From Taxillus chinensis (taxonomy: Eukaryota; Streptophyta; Magnoliopsida; Santalales; Loranthaceae), in contig CM042087.1 in NCBI GenBank assembly GCA_023512835.1, positions 16,152,853 to 16,216,852 on the forward strand: DNA of 64,000 nucleotides, read 5' to 3'. The notes beneath the pieces are model-generated. The model made no database searches. It worked only from the letters and a program-made list of their open reading frames with translations, and was not told the origin of the DNA. The first letter of the stretch is position 1. Every line of letters starts with the position of its first letter. Shown piece after piece: positions 47,387 to 58,690 of this stretch. The position numbers were made by a program, and so were the translations under genes.

Positions 47387-48924
47387 CTACTCTCTTAGAG
47401 AACGCTCATAATCAATCCAGATGTGATTTGCCATGTTATCTCGTAATATCGACCCTCGTCTATACTCTTCATCTTGGTTATGCAGAATCTCATTTAAGTT
47501 ATTTGCCGTACGAGCCAATAACTCCCAATCAACCTCAGCAATTAAATCATCATCAGGATCTTCACATGTTAAAAAGTTATGCAATATACAACAAGCTATG
47601 GTGATACGACACATAGTTTGAAATGAATAATTTGGTTCGGTTCCACTGGCTATAATTGGAAATCGCTTTTTCAAAACGCCAAATGTCCTTTCAATAGCGT
47701 TCCGCAATGATGCATGTCGATGATTAAAAATTTCTCTTTCATTTTGTGGCCCACGATTCAAATATTCTTTCAAGTGGTATCGCACCCCTCTATATGGGGT
47801 GAGCAACCCTAATCTAAGCGGAAATCCACCATCTCCAAGATAAAATTTCCTTGCAATGAACCAAAATATGTTATGCTCACAAAATGCCATATACATTAAT
47901 ATATTGAATTCTAAATAATTATACTACATATCACACCTTCTGGAATCAATAAGTTGTTCTCCCTCGACAATGTATCCTTTAAAATTCTAGAGTCAGAAGC
48001 TGTGCCTTCCCACCCAGCTAATATATAGGTAAAATTCATATTAAAGTCACAAGCTGCGAACACATTTTGTGTTGGCCATGGTTTCCTACCACGAAATCGA
48101 GTGGCATCATTTCTTGGAACCTTAACACGAACATGTGTTCCATCCACGGCTCCAATACAATCCTATAATGTAAAATAGGTTTTAATTATATATACATTTA
48201 TCATGTGTTCTAACATGTACATGCAAGTATACAAAATTGATATTATTACCTTAAAATAAGGATAAAATCTGCTACTTTGATGTATTTGTGATGGAACGTC
48301 CTACCCAGAAGGTTGGTGCAACAATTCACTTTCAAGTGAAATCACAGCTCGTAAGACATCATGAAAATGTCGACTAATTGTCTCTCAGGAGCGATGAAAG
48401 AAGAAGGATATTGTTCAACTCCTAACATTATGGCCCAAAATATGCAAAAATCTTGTGACTTGTTCTTCAACAGTGGCCCATCTCGAATCTTTTAATTGAC
48501 CAACAACCCTAAGTTTGTGACACAATTGTAGAAATGCTTGTGACCCCATACGAAGGATGTGACGACAACTATCAGTTTGTTGGAGTTGTTGCATTAATTC
48601 ATTGCGCGTACGATTTCTTTCAAGCCGTTCAGGGTTGACATACCTATTGAGACTTGGTTGTTGTAATTGTAACAACAACAAGGCATGGACAATATAACAT
48701 ATAACTTGAATGATACACATATCTCGACGCCTTGGCCAATTGTCTAACATGTTTGGGACACTGTTTGTACTGAGAACAATGTTTTCACTTAGTACGTGTG
48801 TTGTATTCACCAGTCGAAGTAATTCTATATCATCATCATATATATCACCCATGTTATCATCCACAGGCTTCATCAGAGCATATATCATATGAATTACTCC
48901 TTCAGTTGGAAAAAAAAACATCAA
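47387..48924 (-). pseudogene. PIF/Harbinger (HARBI1-like) DDE transposase, broken
   Basis: This enzyme would cut and reinsert the element. The N-terminal exon (48,924-48,253) carries LMQQLQQTDSCRHILRMGSQ and the helix-turn-helix-like region. Three in-frame stops lie within it (TGA near 48,415 and 48,388, TAG near 48,301). An intron (about 48,165-48,252, GT...AG) precedes DGTHVRVKVPRNDATRFRGR (first Asp) and AGWEGTASDSRIL (second Asp). A second GT-AG intron (about 47,843-47,927) joins to KFYLGDGGFPLRLGLLTPYR. The Glu lies in NAIERTFGVLKKRFP (about 47,670-47,710). It ends YERSLRE at 47,387. All three catalytic residues survive, but the stops make this copy non-functional. Confidence 0.9.
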
Positions 48925-49834
48925 ATAAGCATAATCATAAAATATAATTAAATTACATAAACAATTATAAGTAATTCAATAACATAACTTGTAATTTCTT
49001 TTTAAAATTTGAATACTTGCAACTATGAAACAACAACATTATTAATCGGACAAATAGAATGACAAAACACTCTACAATTAATCAGACAAATAAAATCACA
49101 AAACAACAACAATATTAATATGTAATACATAAATAGAAAAATATTAACTGGACAAATAGAAGTGCAACTATGGATGGATGGATAATTCTAATTTTTCCAA
49201 CGAATACAATCAAAGAACACGGTATATGAATCACTTACTTTTTAATATGCAATACACAATGGCAAAGTTGACACAACAATGTTCCTCAGCCCCATGTCAT
49301 CTTATATTACTCTTACAAAAACAGTAATGGGGGTCTTTTATTGGCATTTCTAACACCGCTCAAGGGTAACTGTAGTCATGGTGTTTTTTTCCCAATAAAT
49401 TAAATTACATGGGTACTGTCTAATTGATCATTCGTGCCTATATATCCCAATACGCCTAGGATATGGACAAAAGAGCAAATTGAAGCCTGGAAGAAAAAGA
49501 TATATACTAAGTTCTTTTTTTCATTCTTTTCTTTTCTATAATTGTAGTATTCTATAATCAACTAAATTCCACAAATATTATGTAAGTGCACAAGGGCATA
49601 GACAGAAGTACTTAATATTAATATCCAAAGTGCTTACGTCGTGCCCTTCGGATATCACAGTGTGACCATAACAAGGGGAAGATACTTGGCCAAGAAGCTT
49701 CACTTGGGTTCAGTTTAATAATATCACTATATCCAGTTTAATATTGAATTGACTTAATACAACAATAGCACAACGCAAGGAAGAGAAACGAAGAAAACCT
49801 GGTAGCAGATCGTGGAGCAGAGGGCGTCGTTGCT
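48925..49834. other. Non-coding part of the Harbinger-type element
   Basis: AT-rich sequence upstream of the transposase (on its strand). No conserved protein frame is seen. It may contain the promoter or an upstream intron of the transposase, but no motif stands out. Confidence 0.4.
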
Positions 49835-49965
49835 GGGGTTGCATCGGATCTTCGGATCGTCTGGGGTCTGATCGTCGTTGGGGTTGTGTCGGATCTTCGG
49901 ATCGGCTAGGGTTTGATCGTCGCTGGGGTTGTCTCGGATCGTCTGGCGTCGCTCGTCGCTAGGTT
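49835..49965. repeat. GC-rich tandem repeat upstream of the transposase
   Basis: About two and a half copies of a roughly 55-bp unit built on GGGTTGYRTCGGATCTTCGGAT followed by a TGATCGTCG block. It is far more GC-rich than its surroundings. On the transposase strand it lies about 0.9 kb upstream of the first exon and could be part of a leader. Frames through it (repeated Asn-Pro-Ser-Asp) are not credible proteins. Confidence 0.75.
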
Positions 49966-50355
49966 TGCGTCGCTCGTCGATGTAAGTCGCGTTTATGGCG
50001 TCGATGGCAAGAAACGTAGGCGCACTACACAAATCTGTGTGCTTCGATGCTTGGAGAATTTTGATGGCGTGGGATCTTCGACCTATCTGCTCTCCTTTTT
50101 TTGGGTAGATCTGCGACGCTTCTGTTCTCATTAATTCATTTTAATGGCAATTTTGTAATTGTATTTTTACTGTATACTTTTCATACAATTTCACGGTATA
50201 ATAGGTGAGAAAATGCTCACCAATACCGAGATGCCTTTTTACCTCCGTTTTCCACTTTTGCCGTGAATTCCATATCATCCAAGCAGGGGAAATCTTTTTT
50301 TCCATCCTTTTTCTCTATTTCCATATGAATTTCATAGTATCCAAGCAGAGGGTAA

Positions 50356-50889
50356 CTGTTGCTATCTTCTCCATTCAGAGTGCTGTAATCTGGTGTGGTG
50401 CTGTGGTCTTGTGTCTGTGTGGTGGGATTGTAAAAACTGAAAATAACTCCCAAATAAAAAATATTTTTAATTAGATTAAAAATAATTTAAATTTAATTTA
50501 TAAAAATATATTTTGAAAATAGGAAAATAAAAAACAATACCAAAAACCGGAACAGCGCAAAAAACGCTTCGAAAATTGCAATCATTAAACGGAGTCAAAA
50601 GTCATACATCTGACGGCTGTAATTTCATCATCCCAGTCAATATCCACCGTCAATCGCCGTTGGTCTGGGGCGCCAAAACCCCATTCGCGTAAAATCAAAA
50701 GTTAGAAAAAAAAAAAACAAAAAAAAGAAGGAAAAATTAAACAGGGGAAGCGAAATAAATCCGGGAGGCAATGGGCTCGTTTCGTGATATAGTAGTTGCA
50801 TATCCATTCTCTCTCTCCCTCTCTCCTCATTCGTCTCCGTCTCCGTCCGAGTCTCCTTCGTACAGCTGCGAGCGAGCTCTGGACAGTTG
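50356..50889 (+). promoter_or_regulatory. Probable promoter and 5' UTR of the MOS14 homologue
   Basis: These 530 bp lie between the Harbinger right end and the first exon. The last about 90 bp contain CT-rich leader sequence (50,807-50,831, TCTCTCTCCCTCTCTCC), common in plant 5' UTRs. No clear TATA box in the expected window. Frames on the other strand here are not convincing. Confidence 0.55.
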
Positions 50890-50898
50890 ATGTCGAGC

Positions 50899-53800
50899 AT
50901 GGAGCTCCAAAACACAGTGAAGGAAGCTCTACAAGCTCTCTATCACCACCCAGACGACTCCGTACGCACCCAGGCCGATCGCTGGCTCCAAGATTTTCAG
51001 AGCACCATCGACGCCTGGCAGGTACGTTTTGATCCAACTCTGGTGTCGTTTTTTCTCTTTGTTTAATCGATACCTAATTTTTAGTTCGATGTGTGTGAAT
51101 CGAACTCGTGCTTCAATGCGATTCGTCGTGTCTCCGTCTGATTTCGCATTTGTTTTCTTGAGTGGGATTGGATTTTCTGGATTTTTTGTGGTAGTGAGCT
51201 CCGTTTGTGGGTTTTCTATGGTTACTAGGGTGATGCCGATGGAGGCTTGAGTTGTGTGTTTGAATTCAGCGTGTTAGTCTATTTGAAATGGAAATATCTA
51301 AAATTAGGGTTTAATTGGTGGTTTGAATTTGTTATGGAAAGGATTATGTGAAAAACATAAATAAAGTCTTGTTAAGTCTTGGATTATTTTTAATAGAATC
51401 GTGCTAATTGGCTTTGTGGTATGCATCCAAAACGGCCTAAAGAGGGCTCAGCCAACTTCCACCAGCCACGGATGGCCTCCAACTGCTGCCTCGTATCTTA
51501 TCTGATGCAGGCAAGGCTGCTATAGTCAGCACCGTTGGAAGTTTGCCAGTAGAATAGTCGGCCAAGCCACACCAATCACCAGCTTGCTTGCTGAAGCATT
51601 CACAGAGAGCTCTCTATAGTTTAGCTAAATTTTAGCTAAAGATTTGACTTTTACAAACTTTGGCTATCCATATTATACAACACCAATTATCACCTCAACA
51701 AAATTTTCAATATCTTATTAAAATATTAATTTTTCAGCCTCAACACCAATTAACAGCCACACAGCATACCCACTACCTGCGCCACTCCATGCTGCCACCT
51801 CACATCACACCTCAAGAATTGAACTGCTCTGATCGTCTGAATAGATCCTTCCATAGATCGCAGTAGAGCCAGTCGTCCAGCCTTGCATGTTCAAGATCCA
51901 TCACCGCGCCATTGCTCTACATTGTGTCTAGATCAGGACACTGTTCCAGTGCATCACCGAGTCAAATGTGGCCGACGGATCGAGATGCCTCCTTCGCTGC
52001 CTGTTGTACTTGAGCACACCAATCGTCCAAGTGGCTGTACTTGGCTGGATCCGTGCTCATGGGTCAAATGATTTGCTATATCTGTGGGAGCAGGGAATAG
52101 AAGCGGAAGCTGTCAACGAGGGAGGGCTCGTGTCTGTGGAAGGTGGCAGTGAGGGAGATGGGGAAGGAGCTGAGCGAGAGGGGAGAAAATAAAAATAATA
52201 TTGTGCTAGCGAAATTAGCTAGTCAACTTTGACGAGGCATTTGGCTAAAAGCCAATTGTCCGGTTGCAATAGAGAGCCTGTTGTGGGCTGTTTTTGCAGT
52301 TTTCAGCTAATTTTTAGTTATAATTTAGTTACACTGAGCCGATTATGATTGCCCTCATTGCCATGCTAAGCCATCTCATATGGCCTAAGTCACGGAACAA
52401 CCCATGATTTTCCATACTGGGTAAAGCTAGCTATGCTCACCATGCACTATTTCCCTCCAGTTCAAAATGCCATATGAGGCCCATTGCCATGCAAAATGTC
52501 AAGCAACACACAGTTATACACCCATCAAGTATAGCTCAGGGCAGAGGCGGTGGCATGGGGTCCTGCCCATGCTTAGATTTTGGGAGAGATCAATTCATTT
52601 TGAGTTGAAGCAGGAAGGCAGCTTCACCTTGCTTGGGATATGTGCTTCTAAAACTGCTGAAATACAAGAAGCTAGATGATTTCACCTGTACTTAAATGGA
52701 CTCATTTTTTCTGCTTCTATATAAATCTCCATAGACTGCTGCATGTTGCACTGCACCGATATGAATGAAGCCTTATTGCAAGCTTTTTTTTCTTAGTTGA
52801 ACGATTTATATGTGTCTCTCATTTGATCCTGAAATAGTTTTTATTCTGTGCCATTGTAGATCTTTTGATGATAATTTTTTTCCGCATTTAGGTTGCTGAT
52901 AATTTGCTTCATGATGCCAGTAGCAACCTTGAAACCTTAATATTTTGCTCTCAGACTCTAAGAAGCAAGGTAAATTTTCTTAAGGTCTCTTGTATCTTGG
53001 ATACTGATGAACCTTTACATTGCAAAGTAGATAACCCAAACATGTTTAATGTGAAGTCTGCTTCCTTTATTTTATTGTCTTGTATTTTGTGTTTCAAATA
53101 TAGGTGCAACGAGATTTTGAGGAGCTCCCTTCTGATGCTGTTCGCCCATTACGGGATTCTCTTAATGTGAGTGAGTATTTATATCAACTGTTTGGAGCTA
53201 AAATATTAATTTTGCCTATTCAATGTATAGAGTATCTGCAGGTTCAATCTATAATAGAATCAAGTGTATATATTTTAAAATTAAGATTATGAATATTGAA
53301 AAGTGGCAAACAATTTTCTAATAATATTTCCTTGCAACAGAATAAGTAAAAAGTTTGTTAAGGTCAACTAGTAATTGTATATAAAAGTCAAAGGCTTTTT
53401 TATATACTTTTAAAGGTGAAGAAGATCCTTGTTCAAACCATATCGTTATTTGATTTTTTTTCTTTCCTGGAAAGGAATGTACTACAAATACTCAGCACTT
53501 CCACACTCCTTTTATAGGAATTGTGTATTTATTTATGCATGCATATTGAGACACACACATACATCATAAAACATTATTTGTTATCATATCCCAAATTTAA
53601 TTTCCTAAACTGTTTAATGCAGACCTTATTGAAAAAATTTCACAAGGGTCCACCTAAAGTTAGAACTCAGGTATTATTATTCTTATTTTAATAATATTAT
53701 TGTCATTAATTTTAGCACCTTTACATTTTTGCGCTGAGCTATTGGCATGTGATTTGTAGATTAGTATTGCAGTGGCCGCGTTGGCTGTTTATGTCCCTAC

Positions 53801-56800
53801 AGAAGATTGGGGAGATGGTGGTATTGTGGCTTGGCTTAAGAACGAAATGAATTCACATCCAGAATTTATATTAAGTTATTTGGACCTACTTACAGTCTTG
53901 CCAGAGGTTGGTATTAAATTGAGTTCAGTTCATTTGGAAGTGGTGAACATGTTATGATTTATGAATCTTATCAACTTTCCTCTTAATACATGTGATTATT
54001 TTTATTTCATAAATTTTTCTAAACTAAAATTATAGAAATAAAACTTCCTATGAGTGATTTGTATTGTTTTCACAAAAAGCATGTGATAGGATTACAGAAA
54101 TTAAGCACATGTTTTTTCTTATCTGGCCTTAGTGCTTATGGTCGTATACCTTACACGCATAATGTTTCTAACTCACAGCTGTCTTGCTTTTAGTTCCATT
54201 GTCCTCATTTTTTCTGAACAATCAGGAAGTATTTAACTACAAGATAGCTGCTCGGCCTGAAAGACGCCGCCAGTTTGAGAAAGAACTGACTTCAGTTATT
54301 GAACCTGCTCTTAATATCTTGACAGCTTGCTTGAGTGTCAATGAACTCAAGGAACAGGTGCATCCCTCTTCCTTCTTTCAGCCATTTCTTGTGTAGTTTT
54401 CTTTGGCTCTACTGTTCATTTGCATTTTGCTGCCTTGATTAGTTTTTTTCCCTTCGGTAGGAACTTGTAGTGGTTTTCAATGATTAGTTTCGTGTAATTG
54501 AATCTTTTAGTTACTTTTAGATAATTAATTGTATTTTTTAATTATAATAGATGTATCTGTGATGCAAATCTTAATTCAGAACAACATGGATTGTATTCTC
54601 TCATCTTTAGTTTGCAAAATTTATTGATTTTTAGTGTTTGAGGTCTTTGATTTTGTAGCTGTAACTGAACAAAGTAGCATAGGGCATTGGTGATCCTTTT
54701 GCATAATGTTGGTGTGCGGAAAAACTTGTTCTTGACTATGCAGAGATTTTGGCTACAAAATTTGGAAGATATATAGTTTATATGCACAGCCGCTGCCAAT
54801 CTTATTATTGGTGGTATATTGCCCTATCGGAAATATCTAATAACTATATATATATAGTTAAAATGTACCTGTTATGTAATTATTTCCTGATGTTGTCAAT
54901 GGAACATGCAATGCAGTTTTTCTCGTGAAGTGTAAGGCACAAATGCTTGCATAAGCTCACATGGGCCCCACTTTATTTGAATTTTGTTTCAAAATCATGC
55001 CAGCGCTTGTGCCTTGTATTACTCTGTGGTTCCTATTAGGAATGAGCAAAAATATTGAAAACTGAAAAGCCAAACAAAACTGCAATATATATGGTTTTCA
55101 GGTAGAAAATATTGTATATTCAGTATTGTTGTTCCTGGTAAGTGGGGAAAAATTGGGGAAAAATTCGGTTAATCGAAGACTGTGTTTTTGTTTTTTATAA
55201 ACTTATTTAAATTTATATAACATATAATACACGTGATTATGGTATTTTTGTTTCACAACATTATATACTTTGACAAAATTTGGTTAAGCCAAAAATATGG
55301 GCTCAAAAAAGAAGGGAGATTTTATTGCTAATTTGGGTAGATCCGAAAAAGTGAAATAAATTTAATTTTTGGTTTATATAATACTTGGGTTCAATTTTCA
55401 ATAGTCACTTTTTTGTTTTTTGTTTTTTTTTTAATATGAGAACTAGAAAATAATTGGTATATTTGGTTTAGTGTCTCAAGTTGCTCACCCTTATCGTATG
55501 TTTGGTACGCGGGAAAGGAAATAAAAGAAATCAGATTGTATTCCTTTTTTGCATTTGGTATGAAAATAGAAAAGGAAAGGAATCTTATACCCTCATAGGG
55601 GGAAATTGATTTTCGTAATCTCCTGATTTATCAAGGTCTTCTTGCGTAAGGGAGCTTTTTTGTTTTTTTTGTTTTTTTTTTCATTTTTCTCTCTCTTTCT
55701 GCGCGATGCAACCCTACCCTCTCCCCCTCCCCTGCTGCCACCGCTACAACCCCCTCCTCTCACGTGCCTCTCCCCTGCTGCATGCCCCCCCTACCAAAAC
55801 CCTATTGCTTTCTTCCTCTTCCCCATCTCTCCGGTCCTCTCCTGAACCTTCTGTTCGAATCCTAATCCATTTGCGTCCCTCACTAGTAGCACTAGAGATG
55901 GAAACTTTGATGAAACCTCATCCCAGTCCCTCCCGATTTGCCAAGGCTGTGGCATTTGCATGCAGGCCTCGGATCCGAAGTAGCCTGGTTTCTTCATCGA
56001 ACCCTCCCACAAAAGCCCTAATTACAAGCTTCGGATCAATCACCTTCCCGTTGCTGGGGAGCTCGAGATCTCAAATTCGTTGAAAATGGGGTTTCTCGGT
56101 GAAGGCAATGAAGTTGGAGGTGATGAAAAACCTAGCCCTGCTTCTGGTGCTCCGATTGATGTGAAACCGGTGGTTTGTGTGCGGTGCCACTCTCTGCGAT
56201 ATTATGGGAGAGTGAAGGACCCAACGGTGAAGAATCTGCTCTTGGACATCAATTTCGATCACACGGTTTGGCGGAGGCTGGCTTCAGCGAAGGGGACGTG
56301 TACGGTGGCTTTGATGGTGGTTGATGCTGTCGATTTTGATGGTTCCTTCCCGCGCGCTTCTCCCCTGCCGCATGCCTCTCCCCTGCCTGCATCTCAATCC
56401 CTAATTAGAAATCGCAAGAGTGAGAGTGTGTTTTTTGTTTAATAAAAAAATTTATTTAATAAATTTTAATCGAGGATATTTCTGTAATTATATTAGTACA
56501 TTATTTTGATTGTTTTTTATACCAAATGCAGGAAAGGTAATTAAAAAATTCATTTCGTTTCCCACGTCAATTTCATTTCTTGAATGATTTTATTTTCTCC
56601 AATTTTATTTTCATGTACCAAACGAGTTATTAGTCCCTATAAGTGCACTTAACCCATTATGTAGGGAAAGAGAAGTAAAAACACAGACCCACCCTTTGTG
56701 TTTTAAGCATGGAGCTCAACTTTGTGTTTTTGCCTGGGGATCTGGGAGGTACCTTATCCCTATTTTTATTATGGCCATATTCATTAATCCGTTTTGCACT

Positions 56801-58690
56801 TTTGTTTTGGAGAACCTCTTTTCACTTAGCTGGAGTTTGGTCTATAAACATTACCTCTGCAAAATGTTACTTGTTATCTATTTATTTTCAGGTTCTCGAA
56901 GCATTTGCTTCTTGGCTTCGACTAAGACACGGGTATGTGTTTCATTCTACTTTTCATTTTTCTAGCTCAACTTTTCCTAGGAGTTAGGCTTAGCATTCAA
57001 AGTGGCCTCATATAGGAGCTCTAGGCACAAAGCTTGCCCCCAGTGCACATATGTGGGTTTCAGTTATATTTTCTTTTTATGTTGTCATCCACAACGCTTG
57101 CTGTTGGTGCTTTGGAGTTCTCATGTGTTTTGATTTCCTGTCAACTTGCTTTATGTTTGTTTTGTTTTGTGACGGATCTCTGTTGCTTTCAGGATCCCTG
57201 CATCCGTACTTGCTTCTCACCCGTTAGTATTGACAGCTTTTGCTGGGTTGAATTCTGAGCTGCTATCAGAGGCATCTGTAAATGGTAGTTCGTTTGACAC
57301 AATTAATTAATTTGAACCTTAAATGTTACTCTTTTGTTGGTAAAGATTACATGTTTTGTCTGCTCAGCAACATTTAAAACCTAGTAGTGTTTTGTGATAC
57401 AATTGCTCGCTTATTTGCTCCTTGAAGTTTTAAGAGTACTTGTGTTCAGTGTTCACTTCATAACTTCTGGTCATCGCACTCATTCTCACCAAGTGATTTC
57501 ATTAATTGCTTTGGTTTTTACGCCCTCCATAATTAGTATCAGAGTTACAGGGTAATTTTTATTGTTATATAAATTCCCCCCCCTTAGTTGTAATGTTATG
57601 TATGCGCCATGATTTTTATTTAGTTGTTGCTTGAAGAAATTTTTTATTGATATCAAGGCTTGTATGTCAAATTTCTTATGATTTTATTTTCCGTCTTGCA
57701 ACTTTGCAGTCATTTCTGAATTGATACACTACACAACAGCAGGAGGTCCTGTTGATGTTTCTGCACACATGCCTTTGATTCAAGTTATTGTGCCTCAAGT
57801 TATGAGTCTGAAGATGCATCTTAGAGATCCGTCAAAGGTATTTGAATTCGCTAGAATCCACATTGTTCTTCAAAGAGTTTTCATTAAAGATCATAAGAAT
57901 GAAATGTGTTTTGTTGAATGGAGATTTTACCTGAGGTACGCTGATCTTTCTTCATTCTATTGCCCCTGTTTTTGTAAGGATACTGTTAAACCATTTCATC
58001 AATACCTTTATTACTTGGACAGGATTGTAGCAAAACAAAATGCTTGCTTATTTTTCCTTGCAGGATGAGGAAGATGTAAAGGCTATTGCTCGTTTATTTT
58101 CTGACATGGGCGATTCTTATGTTAAACTGATTGCAAATGGTATATAGTTATATGTTGACATTGAACTTTTCTTCTAGAAACTATGCTTGGCACCATCGGT
58201 CCTCTTAAGTTCAGTTTGATTACTTGTTTTGGTTTGATGCTGACATCAGATGCTTAGGAGTTTGGTCTAGAACTTTGTTGTTGGTGGTGTTTGGACCCTT
58301 TCATAGTTTCTTTTAGTGACCTTGGGCATGAAGTTCTCATTCATCTTCCACTTCTTTATTCTTTGTTTTATGTTTTTTATCATTCAGGTTCCGATGAATC
58401 AATGTTGATTGTACATGCATTGTTGGAAGTTGCTTCGCACCCAGAATATGACATTGCATCAATGACATTTAATTTCTGGCACAGTCTCCAGGTTAACTTG
58501 ACTAGAAGGTGAAACCTTTTTGAATTTATGCTATCCTTACTGGATTGTGTTGTAGTAACGTATTTAGAATCAATTCTTATAATTTCCTAGGGATTCCTAT
58601 GTATCATTTGGCAATGAAGCTTCAATAGAAGCTGAAAGAAATCGAAGACTGCAAGTATTCTGCTCATCATATGAATCACTTGTCTCTCTG
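50899..58690 (+). CDS. MOS14: Transportin-SR / TNPO3 homologue (MOS14), first 12 exons; gene continues beyond window
   Basis: This is an importin-beta family receptor. In Arabidopsis MOS14 imports SR splicing factors into the nucleus and is needed for normal splicing of immune-receptor transcripts. Exons: 50,899-51,021; 52,892-52,969; 53,104-53,166; 53,623-53,670; 53,760-53,906; 54,226-54,357; 56,892-56,932; 57,193-57,284; 57,710-57,837; 58,064-58,139; 58,388-58,508; 58,591-58,690. All introns begin GT and end AG, and phases agree throughout, giving 383 codons without a stop. Diagnostic blocks are ALQALYHHPDDSVRTQADRW, NLETLIFCSQTLRSK, FHKGPPKVRTQISIAVAALA, NYKIAARPERRRQFEKEL, FASWLRLRHGIPASVL and IASMTFNFWHSLQ. 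An in-frame ATG nine bases upstream (50,890) is possible, but known homologues start at the second. The remaining about 60% of a roughly 960-residue protein is right of the window. Confidence 0.96.
51022..52891 (+). other. Intron 1 of MOS14 (1.87 kb)
   Basis: A GT-AG intron between codons 41 and 42. From about 51,410 to 52,330 it contains sequence unlike the flanks (GC-richer, with TTTAGCTAAATTTTAGCTAA near 51,622 and TCAGCTAATTTTTAGTTATA near 52,307). This could be an old inserted element, but I found no clean ends or duplication. The short frames inside have no recognised product. Confidence 0.75.
55494..56626 (+). mobile_element. Tourist-like (PIF/Harbinger-derived) element carrying a host gene fragment
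   Basis: The left end is TCGTATGTTTGGTAC and the right end, reverse-complemented, CTCGTTTGGTAC. Further in, TGCATTTGGTATGAAAA is mirrored by TGCATTTGGTATAAAAA. TTA flanks both sides (55,491-55,493 and 56,627-56,629). The size is 1,133 bp. It has no transposase and encloses a fragment of a chloroplast GTPase gene between two related CT-rich blocks (near 55,757 and 56,358, CTCTCCCCTGC). TIR and duplication assignment is by eye. Confidence 0.68.
55898..56352 (+). pseudogene. Captured fragment of a YqeH/BPG2-type chloroplast GTPase gene
   Basis: The first part (55,898-56,083) reads like a transit-peptide region (SRFAKAVAFACRPRIRSSLV). A shift of frame near 56,070 leads to DVKPVVCVRCHSLRYYGRVK and then VALMVVDAVDFDGSFPR. 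The CxxC-HSLRYYG block and VVDxxDFDGSFPR block are hallmarks of the plastid circularly permuted GTPases related to BPG2 and bacterial YqeH, which act in ribosome assembly. The switch region and the rest of the GTPase are missing, so it encodes no active enzyme. It lies on the same strand as MOS14. Confidence 0.72.

Larger units (their letters stand above)
44584..50352 (-). mobile_element. PIF/Harbinger-type DNA transposon, about 5.8 kb
   Basis: The left end CGCTCTGCTTGGCTGGATA and the right end (reverse complement CCCTCTGCTTGGATACTAT) are imperfect inverted repeats. TAA flanks both sides (44,581-44,583 and 50,353-50,355), matching the 3-bp TWA-type duplications of this superfamily. Inside are a DDE transposase and a Myb/SANT-like ORF, the two-gene set of PIF/Harbinger elements. 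A second, inner copy of the end (CATCCAAGCAGGGG) lies near 50,276. The TIR match is short and imperfect, so the borders are less certain than the coding content. Confidence 0.72.
54358..56891 (+). other. Intron 6 of MOS14 (2.5 kb), carrying a transposon
   Basis: The intron separates LKEQ from VLEAFASW, a join conserved in the family. Outside the insertion at 55,494-56,626 the sequence is AT-rich with no features recognised. Confidence 0.85.

Noticed and set aside
50637..51037. - strand frames across the MOS14 first exon
   Set aside because: Antisense to a conserved exon and its CT-rich leader. No homology recognised.
51410..52330. A MITE in MOS14 intron 1
   Set aside because: GC-richer sequence with TTTAGCTAA-type words at both sides hints at one, but I could not find matching inverted ends or a target duplication.
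55642..56083. Pro/Leu-rich frames in intron 6 as an independent gene
   Set aside because: The upstream part is CT-rich low-complexity sequence. Only the segment from about 55,898 resembles a known protein, and it is an incomplete fragment inside a small transposon.
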